Source: Acidobacteriota bacterium (GTDB taxonomy: Bacteria; Acidobacteriota; Terriglobia; Terriglobales; Acidobacteriaceae). From it: 37,880 nucleotides of DNA. The notes under the pieces were generated by a model, which had not been told where the DNA came from, did no database searches, and was given only the letters and a program-made list of their open reading frames with translations. The stretch is taken from the NCBI GenBank assembly GCA_031296115.1, contig JARLGI010000029.1, forward strand, positions 1 through 37,880. The letters run 5' to 3'. A program made the position numbers and the translations under genes. Positions 19,426 to 27,202 of the stretch are shown here, piece after piece (the first letter of the stretch is position 1; the number at the start of each line of letters is the position of its first letter).

Positions 19426-19630
19426 TCCACATCCTCAGCCAAAGTATAAGGGCACGGTAAGGGAAACAAGCGCAAGAAATCCTGATGGTCCTTGCCCCGA
19501 CGGGCCGGAGCTTCAGACCCTCTCTTGGCGTTATCAGCCTGACCTGGGGGCTGTTTGACATTGCCGGCGCTGCGACCCTACTCTTGCTTTTCGCTCTGCT
19601 TCCAACAGGATTGGGCGCGGAACTCTGCTT
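19426..19630. promoter_or_regulatory. Divergent promoter region of mntH and purD
   Basis: On the minus strand TATACT (rc of about 19444-19449) is a good -10 box for mntH, without a convincing -35. On the plus strand TTGACA at 19555-19560 is a perfect -35 hexamer, with only a weak TACTCT 18 bases further on as the -10 for purD. No operator or riboswitch was recognised. Confidence 0.3.
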
Positions 19631-20917
19631 ATGAAGGTACTGGTCCTCGGTAGCGGTGGTCGCGAGCACGCGCTGGTGTGGAAGCTGCGGCAGTCGCCGC
19701 GGGTGAAGAAGCTGTATTGCGCTCCGGGGAACGGCGGCATAGCCCAGGATGCCGAGTGCGTGGCCGCCGATCTCAAGAGCCTCGACTCGCTGGTGCAGCT
19801 CGCCAGCCGGCTCAATCCTGCGGTGACGTTGGTTGGCCCTGAGCTTCCGCTGACGCTTGGCGTGGTGGACGAGTTCCAGCGGCGCGGCTGGCCCGTCTTC
19901 GGGCCCACGCGCGCGGCGGCGCAGTTGGAGTCGAGCAAGAGCTTCGCCAAAGAGTTCATGCAGCGCCATCGCATTCCCACTGCAAAATATTCGGTTTGCA
20001 ACAGCAAGGAAGAACTTCAGGAAGCGCTGAAGCTCTTCCACCCGCCGATGGTGGTGAAGGCCGACGGGCTGGCGGCGGGCAAGGGCGTCGTCATCGCGCA
20101 ATCCAAGGACGAAGCGCAGCGCACCGCCGAAGAGATGCTGAGTGGCAAGGTGCTGGGCGGAGCCGGATCGCGGGTTGTGCTGGAAGAGTGCCTTGAAGGG
20201 GAAGAGCTTTCCTTTTTGGTGATCAGCGACGGCGAGCGCGTGGCGCCGCTGGTGGCGTCGCAGGACCACAAGCGCGTTTTCGACGACGACCAGGGGCCGA
20301 ACACCGGCGGCATGGGGGCCTATTCGACTGACCAAGTTGTAGATGGGCAGATGCGCGACTGGCTGGTGACGCACGTCGCACGGCCGGTCATTGACGGCAT
20401 GCGCGCCGAGGGCGCTGCTTACAAGGGTATTCTGTATTGCGGCATCATGATGACCGCGCGCGGGCCCATGGTGCTGGAATTCAACTGCCGCTTTGGCGAT
20501 CCGGAAACCCAACCCATCCTGATGCGGCTGGAGAGCGACCTGCTGGAGGCCATCGAGGCTTCCATTCAGGGCAGGGTGAGTGACGGCGATTTTCGCTGGG
20601 CGCCCGATCCGGCAGTGTGCGTGGTGATGGCATCCGGCGGCTATCCCGGGGCGTTCGAGGCCGGCAAACTCATCGCCGGGATTGAGGAGGCCGACCGTGT
20701 CCAGGGAGTCAAGGTCTTTCACGCTGGGACGAACCGGCGCGATGGCTCGTATTACACCTCGGGCGGGCGAGTGCTGGGCGTCACCGCGCGAGGGAAAGAT
20801 CTGCCTGACGCGGTGGAACGCGCCTACGACGCCGTAATGAAGGTCCGCTTCGACGGTATGCATTACCGCAAGGATATTGCTGCCCGCGGGCTGAAACATT
20901 TGCGGGCAGGGAAATAA
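19631..20917 (+). CDS. purD: Phosphoribosylamine-glycine ligase (GAR synthetase)
   Basis: This 428-residue ATP-grasp enzyme catalyses the second step of purine synthesis, joining phosphoribosylamine, glycine and ATP. The N-domain begins MKVLVLGSGGREHALVWKL, the signature start. The ATP-grasp core has VVKADGLAAGKGVV near residue 140 and LEECLEGEELSFLVISDG near 183. The family signature FNCRFGDPETQ is near residue 284. The length is typical for a monofunctional PurD. It is followed by purE after 28 bases, so they form a purine operon; purB is 11 kb away on the same strand. Confidence 0.97.
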   Translation: MKVLVLGSGGREHALVWKLRQSPRVKKLYCAPGNGGIAQDAECVAADLKSLDSLVQLASRLNPAVTLVGPELPLTLGVVDEFQRRGWPVFGPTRAAAQLESSKSFAKEFMQRHRIPTAKYSVCNSKEELQEALKLFHPPMVVKADGLAAGKGVVIAQSKDEAQRTAEEMLSGKVLGGAGSRVVLEECLEGEELSFLVISDGERVAPLVASQDHKRVFDDDQGPNTGGMGAYSTDQVVDGQMRDWLVTHVARPVIDGMRAEGAAYKGILYCGIMMTARGPMVLEFNCRFGDPETQPILMRLESDLLEAIEASIQGRVSDGDFRWAPDPAVCVVMASGGYPGAFEAGKLIAGIEEADRVQGVKVFHAGTNRRDGSYYTSGGRVLGVTARGKDLPDAVERAYDAVMKVRFDGMHYRKDIAARGLKHLRAGK

Positions 20918-20945
20918 CTTCCAGGCGCATTTCAGGACTGAATTC

Positions 20946-21455
20946 ATGAACAAGCATCCATTGGTTTCCATTGTGATGGGCAGCGACTCCGACCTCGAGA
21001 TCATGAATGAGGCCGCCAAGGCGCTGGCCGAGTTCGGCATTCCCTACGAAATCGACATCACGTCGGCGCACCGTTCACCGGCACGCACCAGCGAATACTC
21101 GCGCGCATTGAAGGGACGCGGCGTGAAGGTTGTCATCGCAGGCGCGGGCGGGGCGGCGCACCTGGCGGGGGTCATCGCCGCAGAAACAACGCTGCCGGTG
21201 ATCGCCGTGCCGATTCCTTCGACCGCGCTGCTCGGACTCGACTCCCTGCTGGCGATGGTGCAGATGCCGGCGGGAATTCCTGTCGCGACGGTTGCCATAG
21301 GCAAACCGGGCGCGACGAACGCCGGAATTCTCGCGGCACAGATGATCGGTCTGTACGAAGAGGAAGTTGCGAAGAAACTCGACGCGCACAAAGAGAAGCT
21401 GGCGAAGGGCGTCGAGGCCAAGTCGCGCAAGCTGAAGGAGAGCCACAGGTCATGA
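20946..21455 (+). CDS. purE: N5-carboxyaminoimidazole ribonucleotide mutase (class I PurE)
   Basis: This 169-residue octameric enzyme moves the carboxyl of N5-CAIR to C4 to give CAIR. Class I hallmarks are present: MGSDSDLEIM near residue 11, the catalytic SAHRSP near 38, and the glycine-rich IAGAGGAAHLAGVIA near 60. The C-terminal NAGILAAQMIGL helix is followed by a Lys-rich tail longer than usual. An AGGA ribosome-binding sequence lies just upstream. PurK, which makes N5-CAIR, is not in the window. The larB gene at 33.5 kb encodes a distant relative of this fold. Confidence 0.96.
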   Translation: MNKHPLVSIVMGSDSDLEIMNEAAKALAEFGIPYEIDITSAHRSPARTSEYSRALKGRGVKVVIAGAGGAAHLAGVIAAETTLPVIAVPIPSTALLGLDSLLAMVQMPAGIPVATVAIGKPGATNAGILAAQMIGLYEEEVAKKLDAHKEKLAKGVEAKSRKLKESHRS

Positions 21456-21486
21456 GCGCCGCCAGGGTGCTCCTACTATTTGTGCT

Positions 21487-21690
21487 CTAGTTTTCATTTT
21501 CCCGAAGCAGCTTCCCAAGCGTCGGCTTGTGCTTCTCCGTTTTGCCCTTCCGCTTCTTGTCGGAGGGAGCAGTCCGCGTGGGCGGCGGTGTGCCGATCGC
21601 TTCGCGGGCCGCAGCCTTCACCGCGGAGGTAGCGCGAAACGGTTTCGGCTTGCGTATCTTGGAGGGCACGGCCTTTCGATGATAGCTCAT
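21487..21690 (-). CDS. Small highly basic protein, unknown function
   Basis: This 67-residue protein is rich in Lys, Arg, Pro and Ala, with basic clusters RKPKPFR and KKRKGKTEKHKP and no hydrophobic core. It is therefore probably disordered and able to bind nucleic acid or ribosomes (inference). The ATG at 21690 is the natural start. It faces purE tail to tail, 31 bases apart, and is divergent from the hydratase gene. I do not recognise a family. The lack of any competing frame and the clean position between two operons favour a real gene. Confidence 0.6.
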   Translation of the reverse strand: MSYHRKAVPSKIRKPKPFRATSAVKAAAREAIGTPPPTRTAPSDKKRKGKTEKHKPTLGKLLRENEN

Positions 21691-21804
21691 GGCAAAAAGC
21701 GAGAATTCCGGGGCCAGCGGAAATAGTCATATCCAGAGGGCAGCCCCGCTTCGTTCCCGTACAATACCCTGTTACGACAACCTTCATACAACCGAGAAGA
21801 CATC

Positions 21805-22575
21805 ATGAGCCATATTCAAGTTGAGCGCGACGGCGCGGTACTGCGCATCGCCATCAATCGTCCGGAGAAGAAGAACGCACTGACGGCGGAGATGTATAGT
21901 GCACTGGCCGCCGCAGTAGAGGGCGCCGAGGGCGATTCGTCGGTGCGCGTTCTGCTGTTGCACGCAGTGGGCGACGCTTTTACCGCCGGCAATGATCTGG
22001 TTGATTTTCTGCAGAAGCCGTGGGCAGGACAGCAGACGCCGCCGGCGGTGCGGTTCATTCTGGCGATGGCCACCGCGAGCAAGCCCATCGTCGCGGCCGT
22101 GCAAGGGCTGGCGGTAGGCATCGGAGTGACGATCCTGCTGCACTGCGACCTGGTCTATGCCGCGGAGGGCGCGAAGCTGATGATGCCGTTCGTAGACTTG
22201 GGCATCGTGCCCGAGGCCGGTTCGACCCTGTTGCTGCCCTCCCTCGTCGGACATCAGCGAGCCGCGGAACTGCTGATGCTGGGCGCTCCGCTGACCGCCC
22301 AGCGGGCCTATGAGGTCGGGCTGGTGAATGCCGTGGTGGCTCCCGAGGTCCTGCTAGCCACGGCGAGTGGTGTTGCCCAGAAGCTGGCAGAAAAGCCAGT
22401 GGGCGCCCTGGTCGCGAGCAAGCAATTACTCAAGCGGGTCCACAAGGCGGAACTGGACCGAGCCATTCGTGATGAGCTCAAAGTGGTCTCCGAGCGGCTG
22501 GATTCGCCGGAAACCAGGGAAGCGCTAAGCGCGTTTGTCGAAAAACGCAAACCGGACTTCTCGAAGTTTCGGTAG
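21805..22575 (+). CDS. Enoyl-CoA hydratase/isomerase (crotonase) family protein
   Basis: This 256-residue crotonase-fold enzyme acts on acyl-CoA thioesters. It begins with VERDGAVLRIAINRPEKKNAL. The oxyanion-hole segment AGNDLVDF is near residue 57, and the conserved KPIVAAVQGLAVGIG near 93. The second catalytic position is present as Glu in VPEAGST near residue 136. The first Glu, normally after the GGG(C/G) turn, is replaced (GIGVTILL). A single acidic residue resembles enoyl-CoA isomerases more than hydratases, so isomerase activity is as likely. It stands alone without other beta-oxidation genes; a TACAAT -10-like box lies about 45 bases upstream. Confidence 0.88.
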   Translation: MSHIQVERDGAVLRIAINRPEKKNALTAEMYSALAAAVEGAEGDSSVRVLLLHAVGDAFTAGNDLVDFLQKPWAGQQTPPAVRFILAMATASKPIVAAVQGLAVGIGVTILLHCDLVYAAEGAKLMMPFVDLGIVPEAGSTLLLPSLVGHQRAAELLMLGAPLTAQRAYEVGLVNAVVAPEVLLATASGVAQKLAEKPVGALVASKQLLKRVHKAELDRAIRDELKVVSERLDSPETREALSAFVEKRKPDFSKFR

Positions 22576-22692
22576 CGTTCGCGCCCCCCAGATCTATCTC
22601 AACTGGATCGATGTGAGAAACCGACGTCTCTAGGTGTTAGAATGCCTAGCATCTGCTGATTGCCTGTTATGCTATTCAAGAAAGGGGGCTGA

Positions 22693-23385
22693 ATGCCCAT
22701 GTCAAGAACCAAAATAGCTGTATCTTGTTTGCTCACATCACTGCTTCTGGTGTTGACCCTGCCCGCCTGGGGCGCTGACAAAAACAAAGACGAAGAAACC
22801 ATCAGGAATGCCGCCACGGTGTTGCAGGCAATGGTCGGCAGCAAGGACATTCCAGCCAGCACTATAGCTAAGGCGGATTGCATCATCATTCTGCCCAGCG
22901 TGAAAAAGTTCGCCGTTGGCATTGGTGGAACGGGCGGCCGTGGTCCGATGACTTGCCGCGAGGGCAAAGACTTTACCGGCAAGTGGTCACCGCCCGCCAT
23001 GTACAGCATCGGTGGCGCCAGCGCCGGTCTTCAGGTCGGCGGCACGGCTAAGGATTACGTCCTCCTGATCATGGCGCCGGCGACGGTGGACAAGATACTG
23101 GACGGCAAAGTCAAGGTTGGCCAAGACGCGACTGCAGCCATGGGGCCCGGAGCGAGCGCTAGCACAGGTACCGCTGACATTCTGACCTATTCCCGCACTT
23201 CGGGAGTTTTCGCTGGCGTGTCACTCAACGGCGCCTCGCTCGACCCTGACAGCGACGCTAACCAGCGCCTGTACGGGAAAGCGGTCAGCGCACGCGAGGT
23301 TGTTGGCGGCAAAGACGTTAAGGCGACGCCCGCTGGGCAGCAATTGGTTACCCTGCTCGATAGCAAGGCGGGAAAGAAGATGTAG
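22693..23385 (+). CDS. Secreted SYLF (YSC84-like) lipid-binding domain protein
   Basis: This 230-residue protein has an N-terminal signal peptide (residues 4-26, ending LPAWGA). A SYLF-like domain follows: the ETIRNAATVLQAMV helix, IAKADCIIILPSVKKFAVGIGGTGGRG, and the later SAGLQVGGTAKDYVLLIM, ASASTGTADILTYSRTSGVFAGVSLNG. These match the bacterial YSC84/SYLF proteins, whose eukaryotic relatives bind phosphoinositides; the bacterial role is unclear. AGGGGG precedes the ATG at 22693; a second ATG two codons later is also possible. A strong terminator lies about 130 bases after the stop. Confidence 0.88.
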   Translation: MPMSRTKIAVSCLLTSLLLVLTLPAWGADKNKDEETIRNAATVLQAMVGSKDIPASTIAKADCIIILPSVKKFAVGIGGTGGRGPMTCREGKDFTGKWSPPAMYSIGGASAGLQVGGTAKDYVLLIMAPATVDKILDGKVKVGQDATAAMGPGASASTGTADILTYSRTSGVFAGVSLNGASLDPDSDANQRLYGKAVSAREVVGGKDVKATPAGQQLVTLLDSKAGKKM

Positions 23386-23512
23386 TTGGCAGCTTACTGC
23401 AACGACAACGCTGGTTGTTGCCGCTGAGCTTTTCCTTGGGAGAAGGATGCCTCTGAATCAGGTACTTCAGCAGGCGTCACCGGAAACGCGTGTAGTCTTG
23501 AACTGAATGGGG

Positions 23513-23557
23513 TTGCGGCTGGAGGCCTGGGCGTACCAGCCGCAAGTGTTTTGATTT
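23513..23557 (+). terminator. Intrinsic terminator after the SYLF gene
   Basis: TTGCGGCTGG (23513-23522) pairs perfectly with CCAGCCGCAA (23536-23545) around a 13-base loop, followed by a T-rich tail (GTGTTTTGATTT). It ends plus-strand transcription from the SYLF gene. The tail abuts the stop of the oppositely oriented metallothionein-like gene. Confidence 0.8.
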
Positions 23558-23698
23558 AATCGAGTGCGCTGGCCTGGTGCTTGCAGTCGCAATGAATTTC
23601 TATTTCCTCCTCGCCCGCTGCGTCTTTGCAGTAGTCACTGCAACAACGTTCGTGCTCCCCGCGCACTGACACATGTCGTAGCCACATTTCTTGTCCAT
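23556..23698 (-). pseudogene. Small Cys-rich metallothionein-like protein with one frameshift
   Basis: From an ATG at 23698, preceded by AAGGAG at ideal spacing, the frame reads MDKKCGYDMCQCAG and then needs one extra G in the G run at 23657-23660. It continues as EHERCCSDYCKDAAGEEEIE and HCDCKHQ to the TAA at 23556. The repaired product of about 47 residues has eight Cys in CxC, CC and CxC groupings with the YCSxYC-like turn, as in short bacterial metallothioneins that bind Zn/Cu/Cd. Without the repair the start codon gives only a 33-residue peptide. The good ribosome-binding site suggests recent loss, or a sequencing slip in the homopolymer. Confidence 0.6.
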
Positions 23699-23816
23699 AG
23701 CAGTCTCCTTGTCTGGCAGAAACCCGTCTGGATGAATGGTTGGTGAACCTCGGCGCTTGAACCCCACGCCAGGGTTGCACCCTACGACAGCGAAAGCGCC
23801 GAGTGCAAGTCGCGAT

Positions 23817-24430
23817 TCAGTCCGCGGCTGCGCGATGATCCATCCCTCTCAGCAAGCTACAGAAGAGGCGGCCGAGGTGGCCGGTGAGCCTCTTCCAGCG
23901 ATATAGCTGGTGTTTGCCTCGCGGTATTTCGCCAGGGCTCTTCTGGCCAGGACGTTCGCCGTCCACGCAAGGCGGAACCAAGTACAAGTCTGGTAGTGGC
24001 GGAGAAGCTGGCCGGAGCCACTGGACGCACGCCAGAAGTTGCTGGGTGTACGGGTGGGCGGGATGAGTCAATAACGCGTCCGTAGTTCCCGATTCGACGA
24101 TCGTCCCCTCATGGAGAATGGCGATGCGGTGGCAGATGGACGCTACCGATTGCAGATCGTGCGAGATGTAAAGCACGGCAACACGCAACTGGTGATTGAG
24201 TTTCAGGAACAAGTTGAGGATTTCGGATTGCGTGACTGCGTCGAGAGCTCTGGTGGGTTTGTCCGCGATGAGCAGTGACGACGAATGCATGACGGCCATG
24301 GCAATCAGTACCCGTTGCGCCTGGCCGACGCTGATCTGCGATGGGTAGCGGGAGCGGAATTCCTCATCCGTAGGCAGGCCTACGCCCTTCAATGCGGGTT
24401 CAATCGCGCCAACAGGCTCTATGCGCGTGC
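23817..24430 (-). pseudogene. Peptide ABC transporter ATPase (DppD/OppD type), C-terminal fragment
   Basis: Only the second half of an oligopeptide-type ABC ATPase remains. It has a damaged signature (SVGQAQRVLIAMAV in place of SGGxxQRV), Walker B as LLIADKPTRALD with the catalytic Glu changed to Lys, the H-loop YISHDLQSV, and the HPYTQQLL tail typical of the Dpp/Opp family. There is no Walker A, and no permease or binding-protein gene nearby. The catalytic loss plus missing N-terminus make it non-functional as an ATPase. The nearest in-frame start is a TTG at 24392. Confidence 0.75.
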
Positions 24431-24511
24431 CTTGAGCGTGCGCTTTTCCATTCGGCCAGTTGGGTGCCGATTCTTACGCCGGATTCAGGCTCGAGTGGGG
24501 GCTTTGCGGTC

Positions 24512-24720
24512 CATCACGAAATCACCGCCGACGAAGTACGGAAGCACCTCGGCACGGAAAGAACGCGAACCCTTCAGCAGCCATCCCCACCCTGAGCGAA
24601 GTTGAGCGCAGTACCATCCTGCGGGCGCTGGAGGCCGCGGGTGGTAATCAAAGTCTGGCTGCCCAACAGTTGGGCATTCCGCGCCGGACTTTTTGCAGAA
24701 AACTTATCGAATACAAGATT
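24512..24720 (+). pseudogene. NtrC-family regulator, Fis-type HTH fragment
   Basis: The frame at 24592-24720 encodes LSEVERSTILRALEAAGGNQ, SLAAQQLGIPRRTFCRKLIE and YKI, the Fis-type DNA-binding helix-turn-helix that ends sigma-54-dependent response regulators. A piece of the preceding linker (EITADEVRKHLG, from 24518) is in another frame, so at least one frameshift separates them. The receiver and AAA+ domains are gone. It abuts the ABC fragment head to head, which suggests rearranged debris. Confidence 0.65.
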
Positions 24721-24968
24721 ACCTTCGGACGTCGCGAAGGCAGTTGTGGGAACGCTGCTTTGCAGTTGCCGACCTACTTTCGGGCCGAGTTGATTGTCGA
24801 GGTCATGATCACGACAATTGACGTGAAGGGAATGGTGGTGTGGTCGCAACCTAACGCGCTTGCCGGGATCAGGTTCACGGAGATAAGTAGCCCTAGTTAC
24901 GAACTGGGTCGTCAATCATGGGCGAAGCATGGCTATCGCTCCGGACGCCAACCCCGTGCTCAACCGGG
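24721..24968. other. Gene-free stretch beside the selenocysteine tRNA
   Basis: The plus frame stays open through here but has no family resemblance apart from a short GMVVWSQPNALAGIRFTEIS stretch, which faintly recalls the end of a PilZ domain. I see no supported gene, repeat or RNA. Confidence 0.4.
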
Positions 24969-24993
24969 AAAAAACGGAGGAGCGCTGCGCACC
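24969..24993 (-). terminator. Probable intrinsic terminator of the tRNA-Sec transcript
   Basis: Read on the minus strand, GGTGCG-CAG-CGCTCC forms a 6-bp stem with one mismatch (24993-24979). A TCCG then leads to a run of six T at 24974-24969. It lies 53 bases after the CCA end of selC, in the right place to end that transcript. Confidence 0.5.
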
Positions 24994-25046
24994 TTCGTGG
25001 CGGGTAAAGCACCTGGGCGGTGGCTCGCAAACTACCGGTGCAAGAA

Positions 25047-25144
25047 TGGCGGAAGCGTGTGCGAGTCGAACGCACCATTGACATCGCTAGATGCCAATCG
25101 CCGGTTTTGAAGACCGGGAGAGTCACCGGACCCCCTTCGCTTCC
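25047..25144 (-). tRNA. selC: tRNA-Sec (anticodon TCA)
   Basis: On the minus strand the 98 bases (with encoded CCA) fold as a bacterial selenocysteine tRNA. The acceptor is GGAAGCGA/ACGCTTCC (8th pair A-A). The D-stem is a 6-bp GGGGGT/ACTCTC with loop CCGGTG. The anticodon arm is CCGGT-CTTCAAA-ACCGG with TCA. A 9-bp extra arm is ATTGGCATC/GATGTCAAT with loop TAGC, and the T-arm is GTGCG-TTCGACT-CGCAC; discriminator G precedes CCA. It would be charged with Ser, converted to Sec by SelA and delivered by SelB to UGA codons. None of selA, selB or selD, and no obvious selenoprotein gene, is in the window. It lies 40 bases after the peroxiredoxin stop. Confidence 0.93.
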
Positions 25145-25184
25145 GCAACAGGCTGGCACGGAGGCCTGCCAGCTAAGGACGTGC

Positions 25185-25847
25185 CTAAGAGCTCGCTGCT
25201 TTCGACAGGGTCTTCTTAGAAAGATACCAGTCGGCGACTTCGAACTCGCCGCTTGCCACCCGCTTCTCGGCGTCAGCCTGGGTAGCGGGAGCAGGAACAA
25301 TCACTTTGTCTCCAGGCTCCCAATTCGCCGGCGTGGCGCATGCGTTGGCATCGGCCGTCTGCAACGCATCCACGATGCGCATTATCTCGTCTACGTTGCG
25401 GCCCAGTGACATCCGGTAGTAAATCATGGCCCGGATGGCATTCTTGGGATCGATGACAAAAACTGCGCGAACCGCCGCCGTGTCACTCACCGTTTCGTGG
25501 ACCATTCCGTACGCCGGTGCGACCTTCTGGTTGAGATCCGCAATCACCGGGAGCTTCACCTTCACGTTGAAGTTCTGTTCGATGTTGCGGATCCATGCGA
25601 TATGCGAATAAACACTGTCCACCGAGTTACCGATAAGCTGCACATTGCGCTTGGTGAAATCGTCCTGCCGCTTGGCAAACTCGATGAACTCAGTTGTGCA
25701 CACGGGCGTGAAATCTGCGGGATGGGAAAAGAGCACCACCCATTTTCCTTTGGACGTGAAGTCACTCAACTTCAACATGCCCTGCGTGGTCTTGGCTTCG
25801 AAGTCGGTCGCGACTTCGTTGATGCGCGGAATCTTGCTGTCAGTCAT
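25185..25847 (-). CDS. Peroxiredoxin (Prx6/AhpC2-like)
   Basis: This 220-residue cytoplasmic thiol peroxidase reduces H2O2 and organic peroxides. The peroxidatic Cys50 sits in the classic SHPADFTPVCTTEF motif. The long C-terminal domain (ACATPANWEPGDKVIVP) is typical of Prx6-type bacterial and archaeal enzymes and holds one further Cys that could act as resolving Cys. The peroxidatic position is an ordinary TGC, not selenocysteine, despite the neighbouring tRNA-Sec gene. GGAG lies 8 bases before the ATG at 25847; an ATG four codons upstream is less likely. Confidence 0.95.
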   Translation of the reverse strand: MTDSKIPRINEVATDFEAKTTQGMLKLSDFTSKGKWVVLFSHPADFTPVCTTEFIEFAKRQDDFTKRNVQLIGNSVDSVYSHIAWIRNIEQNFNVKVKLPVIADLNQKVAPAYGMVHETVSDTAAVRAVFVIDPKNAIRAMIYYRMSLGRNVDEIMRIVDALQTADANACATPANWEPGDKVIVPAPATQADAEKRVASGEFEVADWYLSKKTLSKAASS

Positions 25848-26018
25848 GCAATGCTCCAAAGAATTTTTGCTGGAGCTGTTGCGAAAGGGCCTGAGAGTTC
25901 GATGGCGCCGTGATCCGAAATTCGAAACGGAACAGGGTCCACGGCTATCAAACGAATTGTACGACTAGAGGCGAACTTCCGGTAGCCTGACACGGTATCT
26001 TGACCGAGGAGCTTAGAC

Positions 26019-26906
26019 ATGCCGAATCGGATTTTTTCATTTGTACAACTGGATGTGTTTACCAGCCGCCCGCTGGAAGGAAACCAACTCGCGGTGTTCA
26101 GCGACGGCCGCGGACTGAGCGATGACGAGATGCAGCGCCTGGCGCGCGAGACCAATCTCTCCGAAACCACCTTCATCCTGCCGCGCGATGAAGCCGTGGA
26201 GCGCGAGCAAGGTCACAAAGTCCGGATATTCACAGTAAGCGAGGAGCTTCCGTTCGCTGGCCACCCGACGCTGGGCACGGCATGGCACCTGTACCAACAA
26301 TCCAACGCAAACGAGATTGTACTCGACCTCAAGGCCGGCAAAGTTCCCGTCCGTTTCTCGCAGCGAGAGGGGCAACTGTTTGGCGAGATGCGCCAGGCGG
26401 AACCGAAATTCGGTCGCCTGCACTCGCCTGCTGAAGTGGCCAAGGTCCTCGGCGTTAACGTCAGGGACCTTGATGAGAACTTATCGATCCAAACGGTTTC
26501 CACCGGAATGCCGTTCACCATGGTGGCATTTCGGTCATTGGCCACCTTGCAGAGGCTGAATGTCAGCTGGAACCAGATGGCTCCTTATTTCGCGAGTAGC
26601 GGTACCACGGAGTTCTTTTATCTCGTTTGCCGCGAGACCGTCGCCCTAGGCGCCAGCTTGCACGCTCGCATGATCTTCTATAACGGGGAAGACCCCGCTA
26701 CGGGTTCGGCGGCGGGGTGCTGTGCGGCATGGGCAGTGCAGCATGGCGTGCTAGCGGCGGAACAGCAGGGGCTGATCGAACAGGGAATGGAAACGCGTCG
26801 CCCCAGCTTCCTTTACATTCGTGCTGGAAAGGCAGACGGCGTGGTCACCAATGTGCGGGTCGGAGGTAACGTGGTGAAGGTGATTGACGGGAAAGTTACG
26901 ATGTGA
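26019..26906 (+). CDS. PhzF-family isomerase-like protein
   Basis: This 295-residue enzyme has the two-lobed diaminopimelate-epimerase-like fold of PhzF. Seen are the N-terminal FVQLDVFTSRPLEGNQLAVF, the catalytic Glu in ARETNLSETTFI near residue 49, FAGHPTLGTAW near 79, and the C-terminal EDPATGSAAGCCAAW near 226. PhzF itself isomerises a dihydroxyanthranilate in phenazine synthesis, but most genomic homologues are of unknown substrate, and no phenazine genes are here. GAGGAG lies upstream of the ATG. It is divergent from the peroxiredoxin gene. The next 296 bases (26907-27202) show no gene. Confidence 0.93.
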   Translation: MPNRIFSFVQLDVFTSRPLEGNQLAVFSDGRGLSDDEMQRLARETNLSETTFILPRDEAVEREQGHKVRIFTVSEELPFAGHPTLGTAWHLYQQSNANEIVLDLKAGKVPVRFSQREGQLFGEMRQAEPKFGRLHSPAEVAKVLGVNVRDLDENLSIQTVSTGMPFTMVAFRSLATLQRLNVSWNQMAPYFASSGTTEFFYLVCRETVALGASLHARMIFYNGEDPATGSAAGCCAAWAVQHGVLAAEQQGLIEQGMETRRPSFLYIRAGKADGVVTNVRVGGNVVKVIDGKVTM

Positions 26907-27202
26907 ATTCTGTGCGGATATCCTGTGCACGTCCAAAAGCGGCGACAGTAGAGGTTTTCGAGGGACTGATCAATCCATCTGGCACTGGCCGTGGTGCGAT
27001 TTATTTCGTCTTCGATGCCCGAAATTTTTCTTCCGATTTGACCTTCGCGATACTTGGCAGCTAGGTCCAAGGGTCGTACCATCCGGATACGCTAATTGCT
27101 CTGGCGGAAAAAATAACAGAAGCCGCTCAGTGACTGTCGAACGCGCTGGCTCCCAGGTTTGCCCCGCGCGGCACGCTCCGAGAAGGCCTTGCAGGAAGGT
27201 CC

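Noticed and set aside
24460..25110. 216-codon plus-strand frame running from the NtrC fragment through the tRNA-Sec gene
   Set aside because: Only the Fis-like helix is recognisable; the rest overlaps the antisense of the tRNA and looks random.
25185..25847. Peroxiredoxin as a selenoprotein because of the adjacent tRNA-Sec
   Set aside because: The peroxidatic position is a normal Cys codon and the frame has no internal TGA.
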